A stretch of 53,178 nucleotides of DNA from Richelia sinica FACHB-800 (lineage in GTDB: Bacteria; Cyanobacteriota; Cyanobacteriia; Cyanobacteriales; Nostocaceae): positions 1-53,178 of the forward strand of contig NZ_JACJTT010000037.1 in NCBI RefSeq assembly GCF_014698825.1, read 5' to 3'. The notes under the pieces were generated by a model. It saw nothing but the letters and a program-made list of their open reading frames with translations, was not told the DNA's origin and searched no databases. The position numbers and the translations under genes are program-made. Of the stretch, positions 8,461 through 15,533 are shown piece by piece. Numbering within the stretch: position 1 is the stretch's first letter; every line of letters starts with the position of its first letter.

Positions 8461-9094
8461 TGCTTTTGTTAATCAAAAGGGGGGATGCAGCAAGTCTACA
8501 TCTTCCGTACACCTTGCTTGCTGGCTATTTCGTAAGGGTAACAAGGTTCATTTACTAGATGCTGATGCTCAACGCAGTAGTTCAATTTGGCTCAAGTCGA
8601 TGGATGATGCCAACATCCCTATAACTGTGCTTCAATCGCCAGACGAACTCTTAGAGCAAATTCCAGAGTTAGCAGCACAATGTGATCATCTAATAGTAGA
8701 TGGCCCGGCTGGTTTATCTGAAGCCAGCAGAGCAATATTATTTAGAGCCGATCTAGCTGTAGTTCCCTGTCAGCCTACAGGGTTAGATTTACAGTCAGCA
8801 AGTGATGCTGTTAGGTTAATCAGACAAGCTCAGTCTGTGCGTGGTGGTGCGCCCCAAGCTGCAATATTTATTAGCCGTGCAGTTAAAGGTACAAAGTTAT
8901 TGAGTGAAGCGATCGCACTTTTGAGCAAATCTAAGGAAGCAACAGTATTGAAAACTGTGATTCATCAAAAACAAGCCATTGCTGACACCTTCGGTCAAGC
9001 TGCTACGATTTGGGATTTGCCAGGTCGCCAGGCTACAGAATCAGCACGGGAATATGAGCGGCTGTTTAAGGAAATTTTGGGGATGTTGAAATGA
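8450..9094 (+). CDS. parA: ParA-family partition ATPase
   Basis: 214 residues, the length of small type Ib ParA proteins that lack an N-terminal HTH. The deviant Walker A is KGGCSKST (10-17), with the signature lysine; the A' motif is DADAQ (37-41); Walker B is LIVDGPAG (81-88). It would form ATP-dependent filaments or gradients on the nucleoid to segregate the replicon. The next gene starts inside its stop codon (ATGA overlap) and encodes a small DNA-binding partner. The start codon lies inside an upstream operator repeat, so occupancy by the partner could block transcription or translation. HIP1 occurs at 8910. Confidence 0.93.
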   Translation: MSVIAFVNQKGGCSKSTSSVHLACWLFRKGNKVHLLDADAQRSSSIWLKSMDDANIPITVLQSPDELLEQIPELAAQCDHLIVDGPAGLSEASRAILFRADLAVVPCQPTGLDLQSASDAVRLIRQAQSVRGGAPQAAIFISRAVKGTKLLSEAIALLSKSKEATVLKTVIHQKQAIADTFGQAATIWDLPGRQATESAREYERLFKEILGMLK

Positions 9095-9420
9095 ATAGAA
9101 AACGAAAATCCTTAGATGATGCCCTAGCTCGTGAATTTGTCTATGGTAAGGATGAACAGGAAGAAAAACCAGCAGAACAAAACCAACAAGAGCCTGAATT
9201 ACCAACCTATCCAACAGCAGCACCCACGCCTCAACCAACTAAACCTAGTATTATGTCTCAGCTTGAACAACCTTCTAAAGAACCCACAATCAGACTAACT
9301 GTTGACTTACCAGAATCAATGCACCGCAAGCTGTCTGTATTGGCAGCTAAAACAAGCAGGAAAAAGGTTGAAATTGTGCGGCTTTTACTGGATGAAGCAC
9401 TTAAGGATATAGAAGAGTAA
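9091..9420 (+). CDS. Ribbon-helix-helix partition partner (ParG/ParB-like)
   Basis: 109 residues. A disordered, acidic and proline-rich N-terminal half is followed by TIRLTVDLPESMHRKLSVLA and a helix-rich end, a clear ribbon-helix-helix: one beta strand, then two helices. Small RHH proteins paired with type Ib ParA (ParG, ParB of pTAR) bind centromere repeats and repress the operon; the flexible N-terminus stimulates the ParA ATPase. It overlaps parA by 4 bp. Its likely targets are the TGCAGTAAT repeats on both sides of the cassette. The gene symbol is left blank because several unrelated names are used for such partners. Confidence 0.85.
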   Translation: MNRKRKSLDDALAREFVYGKDEQEEKPAEQNQQEPELPTYPTAAPTPQPTKPSIMSQLEQPSKEPTIRLTVDLPESMHRKLSVLAAKTSRKKVEIVRLLLDEALKDIEE

Positions 9421-9449
9421 TGCAGTAATTGATGCAGTAATGCAGTAAT
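9421..9449. promoter_or_regulatory. Partition-site repeats downstream of the par cassette
   Basis: TGCAGTAAT occurs at 9421-9429, 9433-9441 and 9441-9449, with the second and third sharing one T. The arrangement is the same as upstream of parA (spacing 12 then 8 bp), so the cassette is bracketed by matching sites. It begins right after the stop codon of the RHH gene. Confidence 0.7.
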
Positions 9450-9564
9450 CAAGTATTTGTGAAGCGATCTAGTTGTAATGACTGCGATCGCCCTTTCCTC
9501 TAAGAAAATTGGTAATTCAGTTCAGCATCATAGAAGATGTGGAGTGATTGCTTTATTATTTCCC

Positions 9565-9915
9565 TTAAGAATCCTTATAAATCTCTTCAATCCCAGCATT
9601 GATAGCAAGTTGGGGATTATCAAACTTACCTTTTAAAAAAGGATCTTTAGGATAATCAGGGTTAGAAAATTTATAAGGTAATGAATTTTGATATCTTAGT
9701 GCAAATGAGTATTTAGTTTTATCCTCTGGACATAACCATATATCAACATGATGATAACCTCTTAATGGTTCTTTATTCTTGTGCAGTGAAAACTGTTGAA
9801 TAGTGTGTGCTGGTTGATTAACTTCCCAGTGGTAACGGCGGCGATCGCACCATACGACTAAATCATGCTTACCCTTTCTATAAGTATCATTACTTCCACA
9901 ATTCGGGCATTTCAA
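9565..9915 (-). CDS. Small zinc-ribbon protein, unknown
   Basis: 116 residues. The N-terminus MKCPNCGSND has a CxxC knuckle, and a single further Cys occurs at about 23 (VVWCDRRRYHW), which could complete a degenerate zinc ribbon. The rest is rich in Tyr, Lys and Pro with no known domain. It is a single gene with AT-rich DNA on both sides. A degenerate copy of the dispersed 13-bp motif (TTTCCCTTAAGAA) overlaps its 3' end. No function is assigned. Confidence 0.6.
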   Translation of the reverse strand: MKCPNCGSNDTYRKGKHDLVVWCDRRRYHWEVNQPAHTIQQFSLHKNKEPLRGYHHVDIWLCPEDKTKYSFALRYQNSLPYKFSNPDYPKDPFLKGKFDNPQLAINAGIEEIYKDS

Positions 9916-10107
9916 TTTTCATCACCTACTTTATATTTAATTCCCTCTAAAAATTATATTTGCTAATTTGAATTGAAGTTCTATCTTTGTCAATTAGAAG
10001 TAGATTTTTTTCAATTATTAGGATACATTGATAATTAATATTAACTATTTCATTAGTTAATGAATGTCATAAGTAAAGGTGGTATAATACCACCTTTACT
10101 TATGCTT

Positions 10108-10782
10108 TTAATTTAGATCGGGTGGCTGTAATAAGCTGTTAATCTCTGGTATATCAAGCAGATTTTTTGATACAGATATTCCTTCTAGAAATTCTAGCTT
10201 TTGTGGCGTTACTGGATTGATTTCATACCTCCCAGGTGTAAAGTGCATACGCCAAATATCAGCCCAGATGAAATTGATATTGGCTGCGGCGGCTGCTTGT
10301 TCATCCTCTGCCCTGTCACTAATCATCCATGAGGTAGTTAAATCAATTCCAAAGTCAAATACAGCCTGATAAATCATTCCAATCCCAGGCTTTCTGTATC
10401 TGAATTTTTCCTCTAAGAAATCACTATCTAGTGTGTGATCAGCTAATTTAACAGAACCATTGCTAGTAACTCTGTAAACTATTAATCCCTTCATATCTGG
10501 ACAGAAATATATTGCTTCCAGATGAGGAATTAATTCAAGTGTACAGTGTTGTTCAGCGATCGCATCCTCTATACTTTTTAATGGCTTGCCAGTATCGCGG
10601 TTAATTATACCGCATCCATCCTGATTAGTAATACCAACTATTGTATAGCCCTGTCGTTTATGATGTGCAATCGCTTCATGCACACCTGTCATTATTCGCT
10701 GCCCTAATGGTGTTTGAATAAATTTACCATCAGTTGATTCTCTGACTGTTCCATCCAAATTTAAAAATAATCCTTTCTGCAT
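10108..10782 (-). CDS. HAD-superfamily phosphatase-like protein with altered nucleophile
   Basis: 224 residues with the order of motifs of the HisB/PNKP-phosphatase branch of the HAD superfamily: motif I LFLNLDGTV (5-13), motif II VGITNQ, a conserved Lys in RKPGIGM, and motif IV WMISDRAEDEQAA. These enzymes remove phosphates from small molecules or DNA 3' ends. Motif I is normally D-x-D-G-T; here the first Asp, the catalytic nucleophile, is Asn, so the protein may be inactive as a phosphatase or act by binding. The family normally covers about 160-180 residues, so a C-terminal extension of about 40 residues is present. It contains the dispersed motif TTTCCTCTAAGAA (10407-10419). An upstream small HTH gene runs in the same direction. 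Confidence 0.75.
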   Translation of the reverse strand: MQKGLFLNLDGTVRESTDGKFIQTPLGQRIMTGVHEAIAHHKRQGYTIVGITNQDGCGIINRDTGKPLKSIEDAIAEQHCTLELIPHLEAIYFCPDMKGLIVYRVTSNGSVKLADHTLDSDFLEEKFRYRKPGIGMIYQAVFDFGIDLTTSWMISDRAEDEQAAAAANINFIWADIWRMHFTPGRYEINPVTPQKLEFLEGISVSKNLLDIPEINSLLQPPDLN

Positions 10783-10899
10783 AAATTGACCTCATTATAC
10801 TTTTGGAAGCCTTCTATTTCGTACCCCTTTCGGGGGCTGCCATTTACCAGATTTATTTACATTAAAATTAATTACTCCCTCAGACAGTGCATACAGAAT

Positions 10900-11103
10900 T
10901 TATTTAACTGTGCTGACATTGGTATCAGTCTGGGCTGCTATTTTTTCATAGCTCATGTAATGCACTGTATGTATGGCTTCAATAACGCTAATCGCTCTCT
11001 TTTCAGCCCTGCCTAGTAAGGGATGATCATCTGGGTGTAGCATTAAAAATTGCTGATTTTTTGGAGCTAATCTAGTTCGTCTATCTGCTGTTAATTTATC
11101 CAT
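10900..11103 (-). CDS. Small protein with C-terminal HTH-like helix pair
   Basis: 67 residues. A good Shine-Dalgarno AAGGAAA lies 7 nt before the ATG. The C-terminal half (MSYEKIAAQTDTNVSTVK) looks like the first part of a sigma-70 region 4 or GerE-like helix-turn-helix, and the protein ends where the recognition helix would begin or continue. It may be a short regulator or a truncated larger one. It lies between the methyltransferase region and the HAD gene on the same strand. Confidence 0.5.
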   Translation of the reverse strand: MDKLTADRRTRLAPKNQQFLMLHPDDHPLLGRAEKRAISVIEAIHTVHYMSYEKIAAQTDTNVSTVK

Positions 11104-11167
11104 AGTTTCGTTTCCTTATAGGGAATTTTATACACAAATTAATTGCATAAATCACACCCCTAATTTA

Positions 11168-12832
11168 TTAAGATTTCTTACTCTTTGCTCTCTTAATAAA
11201 GCCAATAATTTCTTTAAGCGGCACACCTTCTTTTTGCATAGATTTGATTAATGGAATTGCACCTACAGGAATACTATTAATGCTGCGGCCTTTCCACTCG
11301 CCATCAATCTTTTCCTCCCAGTTAAAGCCCCATCGCCAATGGTTAGGATTCTCAGGTTCCCGGTGTCCAATTACACGGGGATAGCTTACTATACTCCCAT
11401 CTTTTAACTTCTTATTTTCAATATACTTATACAGACAACCTTTTTGCTTACTGGGTTTCGGCTGTTGTATAGAGGGCATAGCTTCCCGCTTTTCCTCTAA
11501 GAAATTTTCGGGTATCCATCCACACACCCCACAACCATCATCTAATTTGAGCAGAGGAGATTCGCAGCTAGGGCAACGTACACCCTTTGATTGTTGTGTA
11601 CACTGCATAGGTAAACATTCCTCTAAGAATTTATCTATTAGAGATTGGGGGGCGATCGCTATCTCAGCAATCAGATGAGTATCTCTTTCCCAGTTGTAAG
11701 TTATGTCCTTTCCAGATGGGGGATTTTTGACTGTGCCAAATTCAAGCCAATCCACAACAAACCCAAATCCTAAATTCTGCTTGATAATTCCCAGTGATTC
11801 AGATTTATCAATAATGTAAGTTCCGGTCTTACCATTAGCCCTGGTGACTGGCTGCTGGCTCTCTAAACAATGAGTTGAGGTAGAGGATTCGCTGTAATGC
11901 GACGGCTGCGACTCTAGGATCGAGAAGATTTCCTGCTGCCGTGCGTTGATTTCTAATAATTCCGTTGCGGCTCTTGACTCCGAGGGGTCTAGCCAACTCT
12001 CTGGGATTTCGTACCACTGACAAAGGATAGCCGGGTTTAATACCTCGCCTTTGTTTATTAGCCCTAATCCCTTCAGTTCTGCTTCTTGCTTGGTCTGTCC
12101 AGGAGGCCGCCCTTTCCCAGTCGATGACAACGCTCCTGGCGATCGCAACCAACAATACTCGCTCTCTAATGAAGGGACTGGCAAAGTGGCCGCTGCCGAT
12201 AACAAGCCATTCCGCATCGTACCCGCCGAGGGCAAGCTGTCTGAGTATGTGTGAAAAATAGAGGTGTTTTGTGCCTGGACTGTAGGGGCAGTTGAGGAGT
12301 CCTGTAACGTTTTCAATGGCAACAAATTTGGGTTGCAATTCTCTAATAATTTGGATGACTGCGGGGAAACAGTCCCTGTCATCCTCTGCTCCAAGCCGTT
12401 GACCTTCTGTGGAGAATGGAGGGCAGGGGGGACTAGCTGTGATAATGTCGATCCTTCCTGGGTGCATATAATATCCAAGTCTGCGTTCTGCCCATTTTGG
12501 AATCTCTCGGACGTTGCCGTAGTTTTGAGCGTTTGGATATCGTTTGGAGAGGATATCACAGCAGTATTCATCAATTTCTGCGACTCCGACGAGGTTAAAT
12601 CCAAGTTGCAGCCCAGCAAGGCAGAATCCTGCACCGATTCCTGAGCAGAGGTCAAGTTGTGTGAGTTGCATATATTCTTAGAGGATAAATTTTTAGTTTT
12701 CTCTATGGGTAATTTTGCATACCCACTTTCTGCAACGTTTAGAGTGCGATTGCCTACGGTGAGAGTTAAATTTGCATTTTCCTCTAAGAATTTAGGAAAA
12801 GCTGTACCATCATTCTCTTCCTTGTTCATCAC
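11168..12832 (-). CDS. Long ORF containing a nested methyltransferase gene; zinc-ribbon C-terminal domain
   Basis: A 554-codon frame. Residues 1-54 precede the methyltransferase start; residues ~55-332 are read in a frame overlapping all of the methyltransferase gene and look low in structure (Ser, Leu, Thr, Gln rich); residues ~333-554 follow it and look like a real domain, with a zinc ribbon (CPSC...CGVCGW) and a basic region (CLYKYIENKKLKDG, NHWRWGFNWEEK). Explanations: one long protein with dual coding; a separate gene for the C-terminal part with an internal start; or the methyltransferase once fused to this domain and now separated by a frameshift near 11835. TTCTTAGAGGAA copies inside it encode FLEE. 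The start overlaps the preceding gene by 23 bp. Confidence 0.5.
   Translation of the reverse strand: MMNKEENDGTAFPKFLEENANLTLTVGNRTLNVAESGYAKLPIEKTKNLSSKNICNSHNLTSAQESVQDSALLGCNLDLTSSESQKLMNTAVISSPNDIQTLKTTATSERFQNGQNADLDIICTQEGSTLSQLVPPALHSPQKVNGLEQRMTGTVSPQSSKLLENCNPNLLPLKTLQDSSTAPTVQAQNTSIFHTYSDSLPSAGTMRNGLLSAAATLPVPSLESEYCWLRSPGALSSTGKGRPPGQTKQEAELKGLGLINKGEVLNPAILCQWYEIPESWLDPSESRAATELLEINARQQEIFSILESQPSHYSESSTSTHCLESQQPVTRANGKTGTYIIDKSESLGIIKQNLGFGFVVDWLEFGTVKNPPSGKDITYNWERDTHLIAEIAIAPQSLIDKFLEECLPMQCTQQSKGVRCPSCESPLLKLDDGCGVCGWIPENFLEEKREAMPSIQQPKPSKQKGCLYKYIENKKLKDGSIVSYPRVIGHREPENPNHWRWGFNWEEKIDGEWKGRSINSIPVGAIPLIKSMQKEGVPLKEIIGFIKRAKSKKS
11835..12671 (-). CDS. C5-cytosine DNA methyltransferase
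   Basis: 278 residues with the expected motif order: motif I DLCSGIGAG (7-15), motif II-like AEIDEYC, motif IV SPPCPPFS with the catalytic Cys at 83, motif VI ENV (120-122), motif VIII RERVLLVA (169-176), and a motif X-like GNLLDPRVAAVAL near the end. It transfers methyl groups from S-adenosylmethionine to cytosine in DNA. The length is short but complete. No restriction endonuclease is next to it, so it is probably an orphan enzyme protecting the plasmid or acting in regulation. It lies wholly inside a longer frame on the same strand. The dispersed motif TTCTTAGAGGA is at 12675-12685, immediately before the start codon. Confidence 0.92.
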   Translation of the reverse strand: MQLTQLDLCSGIGAGFCLAGLQLGFNLVGVAEIDEYCCDILSKRYPNAQNYGNVREIPKWAERRLGYYMHPGRIDIITASPPCPPFSTEGQRLGAEDDRDCFPAVIQIIRELQPKFVAIENVTGLLNCPYSPGTKHLYFSHILRQLALGGYDAEWLVIGSGHFASPFIRERVLLVAIARSVVIDWERAASWTDQARSRTEGIRANKQRRGIKPGYPLSVVRNPRELARPLGVKSRNGIIRNQRTAAGNLLDPRVAAVALQRILYLNSLFREPAASHQG

Positions 12833-13304
12833 TGCCTCCTATGTATGCTTTGGCCATACCCGCCCAGTCATATGCTTCTATTTCTGTTTTACTTTGCAGT
12901 ATTTCCCGCTCATCATTGGCGCTTCTTTCATAAATCTGGTGTGGCATTTTTAGAGAATTTGCAAGTTGGCGAATCTCCACCTGCCTTTGTACTGTCTTGC
13001 TCCAATTCTCACGATTAATGAAATCGAGCTTTTGACAAATTTCTGGTACAAATCTAGTATCGAAATTTTCTAGTGGGATATTTCCCCACTTATTGTCAAA
13101 CTCATTACAGCCATGATTTTGACAAATTACATTTTTGTCTTGATGGGGATTGTAATCAGGAATAATCAACCTAATTAGGTTCAGTTGAATAAAACCACTA
13201 TCTGCACAACAAAAACAGCGCCACCTTGGGTAAAAAACCCCTTTTTCTGTTGCCTCAGTTCTAGGGTTTATGGGCATTCTGTCAAATTGGGGTAAGTTCG
13301 TCAT
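12810..13304 (-). CDS. Plasmid protein with CxxC motif, unknown
   Basis: 164 residues. It contains WRCFCCADSGFIQ and CQNHGCNEF, two cysteine pairs that could bind zinc. The C-terminal half is helical and charged. The start overlaps the stop of the preceding (Rep-like) gene by 4 bp and its end overlaps the next ORF by 23 bp, so it is in the same operon and probably translationally coupled. The position suggests a role in replication or in handling of the plasmid, but no family is recognised. Confidence 0.6.
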   Translation of the reverse strand: MTNLPQFDRMPINPRTEATEKGVFYPRWRCFCCADSGFIQLNLIRLIIPDYNPHQDKNVICQNHGCNEFDNKWGNIPLENFDTRFVPEICQKLDFINRENWSKTVQRQVEIRQLANSLKMPHQIYERSANDEREILQSKTEIEAYDWAGMAKAYIGGSDEQGRE

Positions 13305-14095
13305 AATTCATTCCCCCAAATCAGATGATTTTCGGTTGCCCACTGATAAAATTCACGCCTCAACTTTTGATTGGGCATATCTTCAGCTTGAAACCCAGCA
13401 GGGCCAAGTTGGCGTATTTTTTCTAACCACTCCTCCCGTTGTGGGTGATTTTCCCACTCAGCAGCTTTCGATTTGGAGGCTTTCTTTCTTGAAGATTCCC
13501 AGAGCGATCGCAACTCCTCAAAGTTAGCCTCAATCCACTTTTGGGGTAATACTGGTGGATTTGGTAAACCTCTTGCCCTCTCAAAGCAAAGCTTTTCAAA
13601 ACTCTCTCTTTCATCTTTTGAGAGAGAGTCTGTATAAGTCTGATAAGTCTGTATAGTCTGAGACGGCCTAGAAGCCTTGTTACAAGAGTGTTTTGAGTGT
13701 TGATTTTCGCATTTTTGAGAATTGCTTCTCATTTTTGAGAATTGCTTCTCATTTTTGAGACTACTTTCGCAAATTTGAGAATCTTGTTTCAAATCTGAGA
13801 ATTGCTTCTCATTTTTGAGACTGGATACACCGTATAGGTTGCGAATACTGAAACCAGTATCTTGAAAATCAAATATTTCAAGCTCTTGAAACTTAGCAAG
13901 CGCTCTATAAAATGTAGCTTTGCTTATCTCGCACTCTTGCAAAAGTGCTAGTGTATTAAATTCACAGTAGTGATCACCCCAGGAATCAATCTCCACTAGA
14001 TAAGTCCAAATCCTCCATTCAGCAGCAGTTAAATTGGACTGGCGAAGTTTTTTGCCAACTGCTGGTGTCAGGGGGTAAAAAGATTCATTAATCAT
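13301..14095 (-). CDS. Candidate plasmid replication initiator with N-terminal winged helix
   Basis: 264 residues. Residues ~20-90 (LTAAEWRIWTYLVEIDSWGD ... ISKATFYRALAKFQEL) look like a winged helix-turn-helix of the kind found in plasmid Rep and phage O proteins. Residues 91-135 are encoded by a 20-bp-period iteron array, so the protein there reads as shifted repeats (EKQFS ... RSNSQK). The C-terminal part is helical (EEWLEKIRQLGPAGFQ). A Rep whose origin lies inside its own gene is the plan of phage lambda gene O. It is the first gene of a leftward operon followed by a Cys-rich protein and the methyltransferase. The Rep assignment is inference from the HTH and iterons; no catalytic motif is visible. 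Confidence 0.6.
   Translation of the reverse strand: MINESFYPLTPAVGKKLRQSNLTAAEWRIWTYLVEIDSWGDHYCEFNTLALLQECEISKATFYRALAKFQELEIFDFQDTGFSIRNLYGVSSLKNEKQFSDLKQDSQICESSLKNEKQFSKMRSNSQKCENQHSKHSCNKASRPSQTIQTYQTYTDSLSKDERESFEKLCFERARGLPNPPVLPQKWIEANFEELRSLWESSRKKASKSKAAEWENHPQREEWLEKIRQLGPAGFQAEDMPNQKLRREFYQWATENHLIWGNEL
13691..13824. repeat. 20-bp iterons inside the candidate rep gene (possible oriV)
   Basis: Units start every 20 bp at 13691, 13711, 13731, 13751, 13771, 13791 and 13811 (the last partial). The shared core is TTTTTGAGAATTGCTTCTC with several variants; it includes the inverted pair GAGAA...TTCTC. Because 20 is not a multiple of three, the repeat is not explained by a repeated peptide and must be maintained as DNA. 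Iterons with 20-22 bp spacing are typical Rep-binding sites. Confidence 0.75.
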
Positions 14096-14211
14096 GCTGC
14101 CACCTTAGTATTGCAAGTCTTAAAGGTGACAGCTTTGTGTCTTAAGGTTCCGTCTTTTAACGTTTGTAGAAAAAACTGAATTGCCATATCATTCCTTTAT
14201 GGTTTCAACAT

Positions 14212-14250
14212 GCCCCGAAAAGTTTCACACTTGTCGGGGCTGTTTTATTG
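14212..14250 (+). terminator. Hairpin with T-rich tail upstream of the rep gene
   Basis: GCCCCGA (14212-14218) pairs with TCGGGGC (14234-14240), followed by TGTTTTATT on the + strand. This has the shape of a rho-independent terminator for a rightward transcript. No rightward gene ends here, so it could end a short RNA antisense to the leader of the leftward rep gene. A weak promoter-like pair (TTGCCA at 14052, TAAAAA at 14076) lies upstream. Confidence 0.5.
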
Positions 14251-14301
14251 GAATAAGATCGGATTGAGCTTTTAGCTAAATTCGATTTAACTGTCAGTTG
14301 A

Positions 14302-14334
14302 AGTATAATACGATTATTATACTCTTAGTATAAT
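14302..14334. promoter_or_regulatory. Operator-like repeats before the XRE gene
   Basis: AGTATAAT (14302-14309), its reverse ATTATACT (14316-14323) and AGTATAAT again (14327-14334) lie 16-48 bp before the ATG of the XRE regulator. They contain -10-like TATAAT sequences. Autoregulation by the XRE protein is likely. Confidence 0.6.
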
Positions 14335-14349
14335 TAAGCAAGAAAAATC

Positions 14350-14721
14350 ATGGCTCGAATTCACCAGTTATTTAAAAATTCGATGGATAAATATGGTGTG
14401 CAAGGCAAGGAGCTAGCGGCAATCACTGGAGTTAGCACTACTCACCTATCGGAGTTCAGAAATGGCAAGAAATCTGTGAGCCTAGAAGTTTTTGAGGAGC
14501 TTCTTGAAGGTATGGATCACCTTTCTCCTGGAGCCAAGAAACATTTTTGCCAATTATTAGCTGGTGAGAAATTGCGGGAGAATACTGACTTAATACAGCT
14601 TATAGATGATGCAGATGACGAAACGATTGACCAGATAATGCTGGCGATTGGCAGGAAAATGAAGCGGTCGCGGGAAGTACAACATAACTTAGTTAATTTC
14701 AGTGAAGCGATTGCTGTATAG
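14350..14721 (+). CDS. XRE-family transcriptional regulator
   Basis: 123 residues. The N-terminal HTH reads KELAAITGVSTTHLSEFRNG (20-39), a standard XRE/Cro fold with the conserved G-V-S turn. The C-terminal half is helical and acidic, then basic (GRKMKRSRE), and could mediate dimerisation. The gene has inverted TATAAT-containing repeats just upstream, so it probably controls itself. It is divergent from the rep operon, which starts about 250 bp away, so it could also affect replication or copy number. No metalloprotease domain or toxin partner is adjacent apart from the next small gene. Confidence 0.85.
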   Translation: MARIHQLFKNSMDKYGVQGKELAAITGVSTTHLSEFRNGKKSVSLEVFEELLEGMDHLSPGAKKHFCQLLAGEKLRENTDLIQLIDDADDETIDQIMLAIGRKMKRSREVQHNLVNFSEAIAV

Positions 14722-14778
14722 TCTAATTGAAGCGTAGAATGATTATTATTCTCTATAGTCAGGTTGCTCATAATCACT

Positions 14779-15069
14779 ATGCCAGAGGGATTATTTGTGA
14801 CATCACAGGATGTGCGGCGAATGCTTGAAGAACTGTCTCCCCAGGAAAGGGAAGCCCTCTTAACTGAACAGATAAAGAATTTATCACCAGAGACCAAATT
14901 GCGCGTACTTGGCTTAAGTGAATCTGGCTTAACTTTGGTAACGGGGTCGTTTATCTGTTTAAATTCAGAGGTGGCGATAAATATACAAGATACCTCTGGC
15001 TTCGACCCTGAGAAGATTTTAGAAGCCTTGGTGGACTACCGCCGCGCTCAACGTGAGAAAAATTCTTAG
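14779..15069 (+). CDS. Small helical protein downstream of the XRE gene, unknown
   Basis: About 96 residues from the ATG at 14779 (an in-frame TTG at 14764 would add five). It contains a helical stretch (VRRMLEELSPQEREALLTEQ) and then a mixed region, and ends in a basic helix (VDYRRAQREKNS). It lies 57 bp after the XRE stop and may be co-transcribed with it or use a separate promoter (GATTATTATTCTC upstream resembles the XRE operator). A copy of TTCTTAGAGGAAA overlaps the stop codon (15063-15075). No family recognised. Confidence 0.5.
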   Translation: MPEGLFVTSQDVRRMLEELSPQEREALLTEQIKNLSPETKLRVLGLSESGLTLVTGSFICLNSEVAINIQDTSGFDPEKILEALVDYRRAQREKNS

Positions 15070-15356
15070 AGGAAAAATAGCGTAGGCGTATCCCGTCGAA
15101 GGCATTGCCACACTTTAAAAATAATCATCACTTTGGTCAAAAGATGATTCTATTCTACAATTGGGTAGGCTTTTCTTGTCTGCTGTATTCTGGTAAGACA
15201 CGATATTAGCATGAATGGAGTGTACGCCTCATATAATCATTTTTTCAAAAGCGATCGCATACTGAAGAAATAATGTTGCTTCGCTTTTCTTGCCTCCCTC
15301 CTAACGTCGGTCGAATATCCCCCCCGCCCAAGGGAGCGCTCAGTCGCCGCAGGGCT

Positions 15357-15497
15357 ACCCCGGCTTTTCTATTGTGGCTACGGGGTCAAGGGTAAAATGC
15401 ACGCAACTTGAGGTTGCTTCGCATTTTATGTTTGGCTCCACTTCGTTCCGCATTTTTGCGCCCTTGACTCCCTTCGCTTGAAAAAAATAGCCGGGGT
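15357..15497. other. Nested inverted repeats (possible structured RNA, oriT or element end)
   Basis: Four nested stems: ACCCCGGCT (15357-15365) with AGCCGGGGT (15489-15497); GTCAAGGG (15385-15392) with CCCTTGAC (15461-15468); AAAATGC (15394-15400) with GCATTTT (15421-15427); GCAAC (15403-15407) with GTTGC (15413-15417). The whole fold spans 141 bp with no gene in it and ends 37 bp before an adenine-poor gene. Confidence 0.6.
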
Positions 15498-15533
15498 TGT
15501 TTCTGGCTGGTCGTTTTGCGGTGAGGTTTTGCC

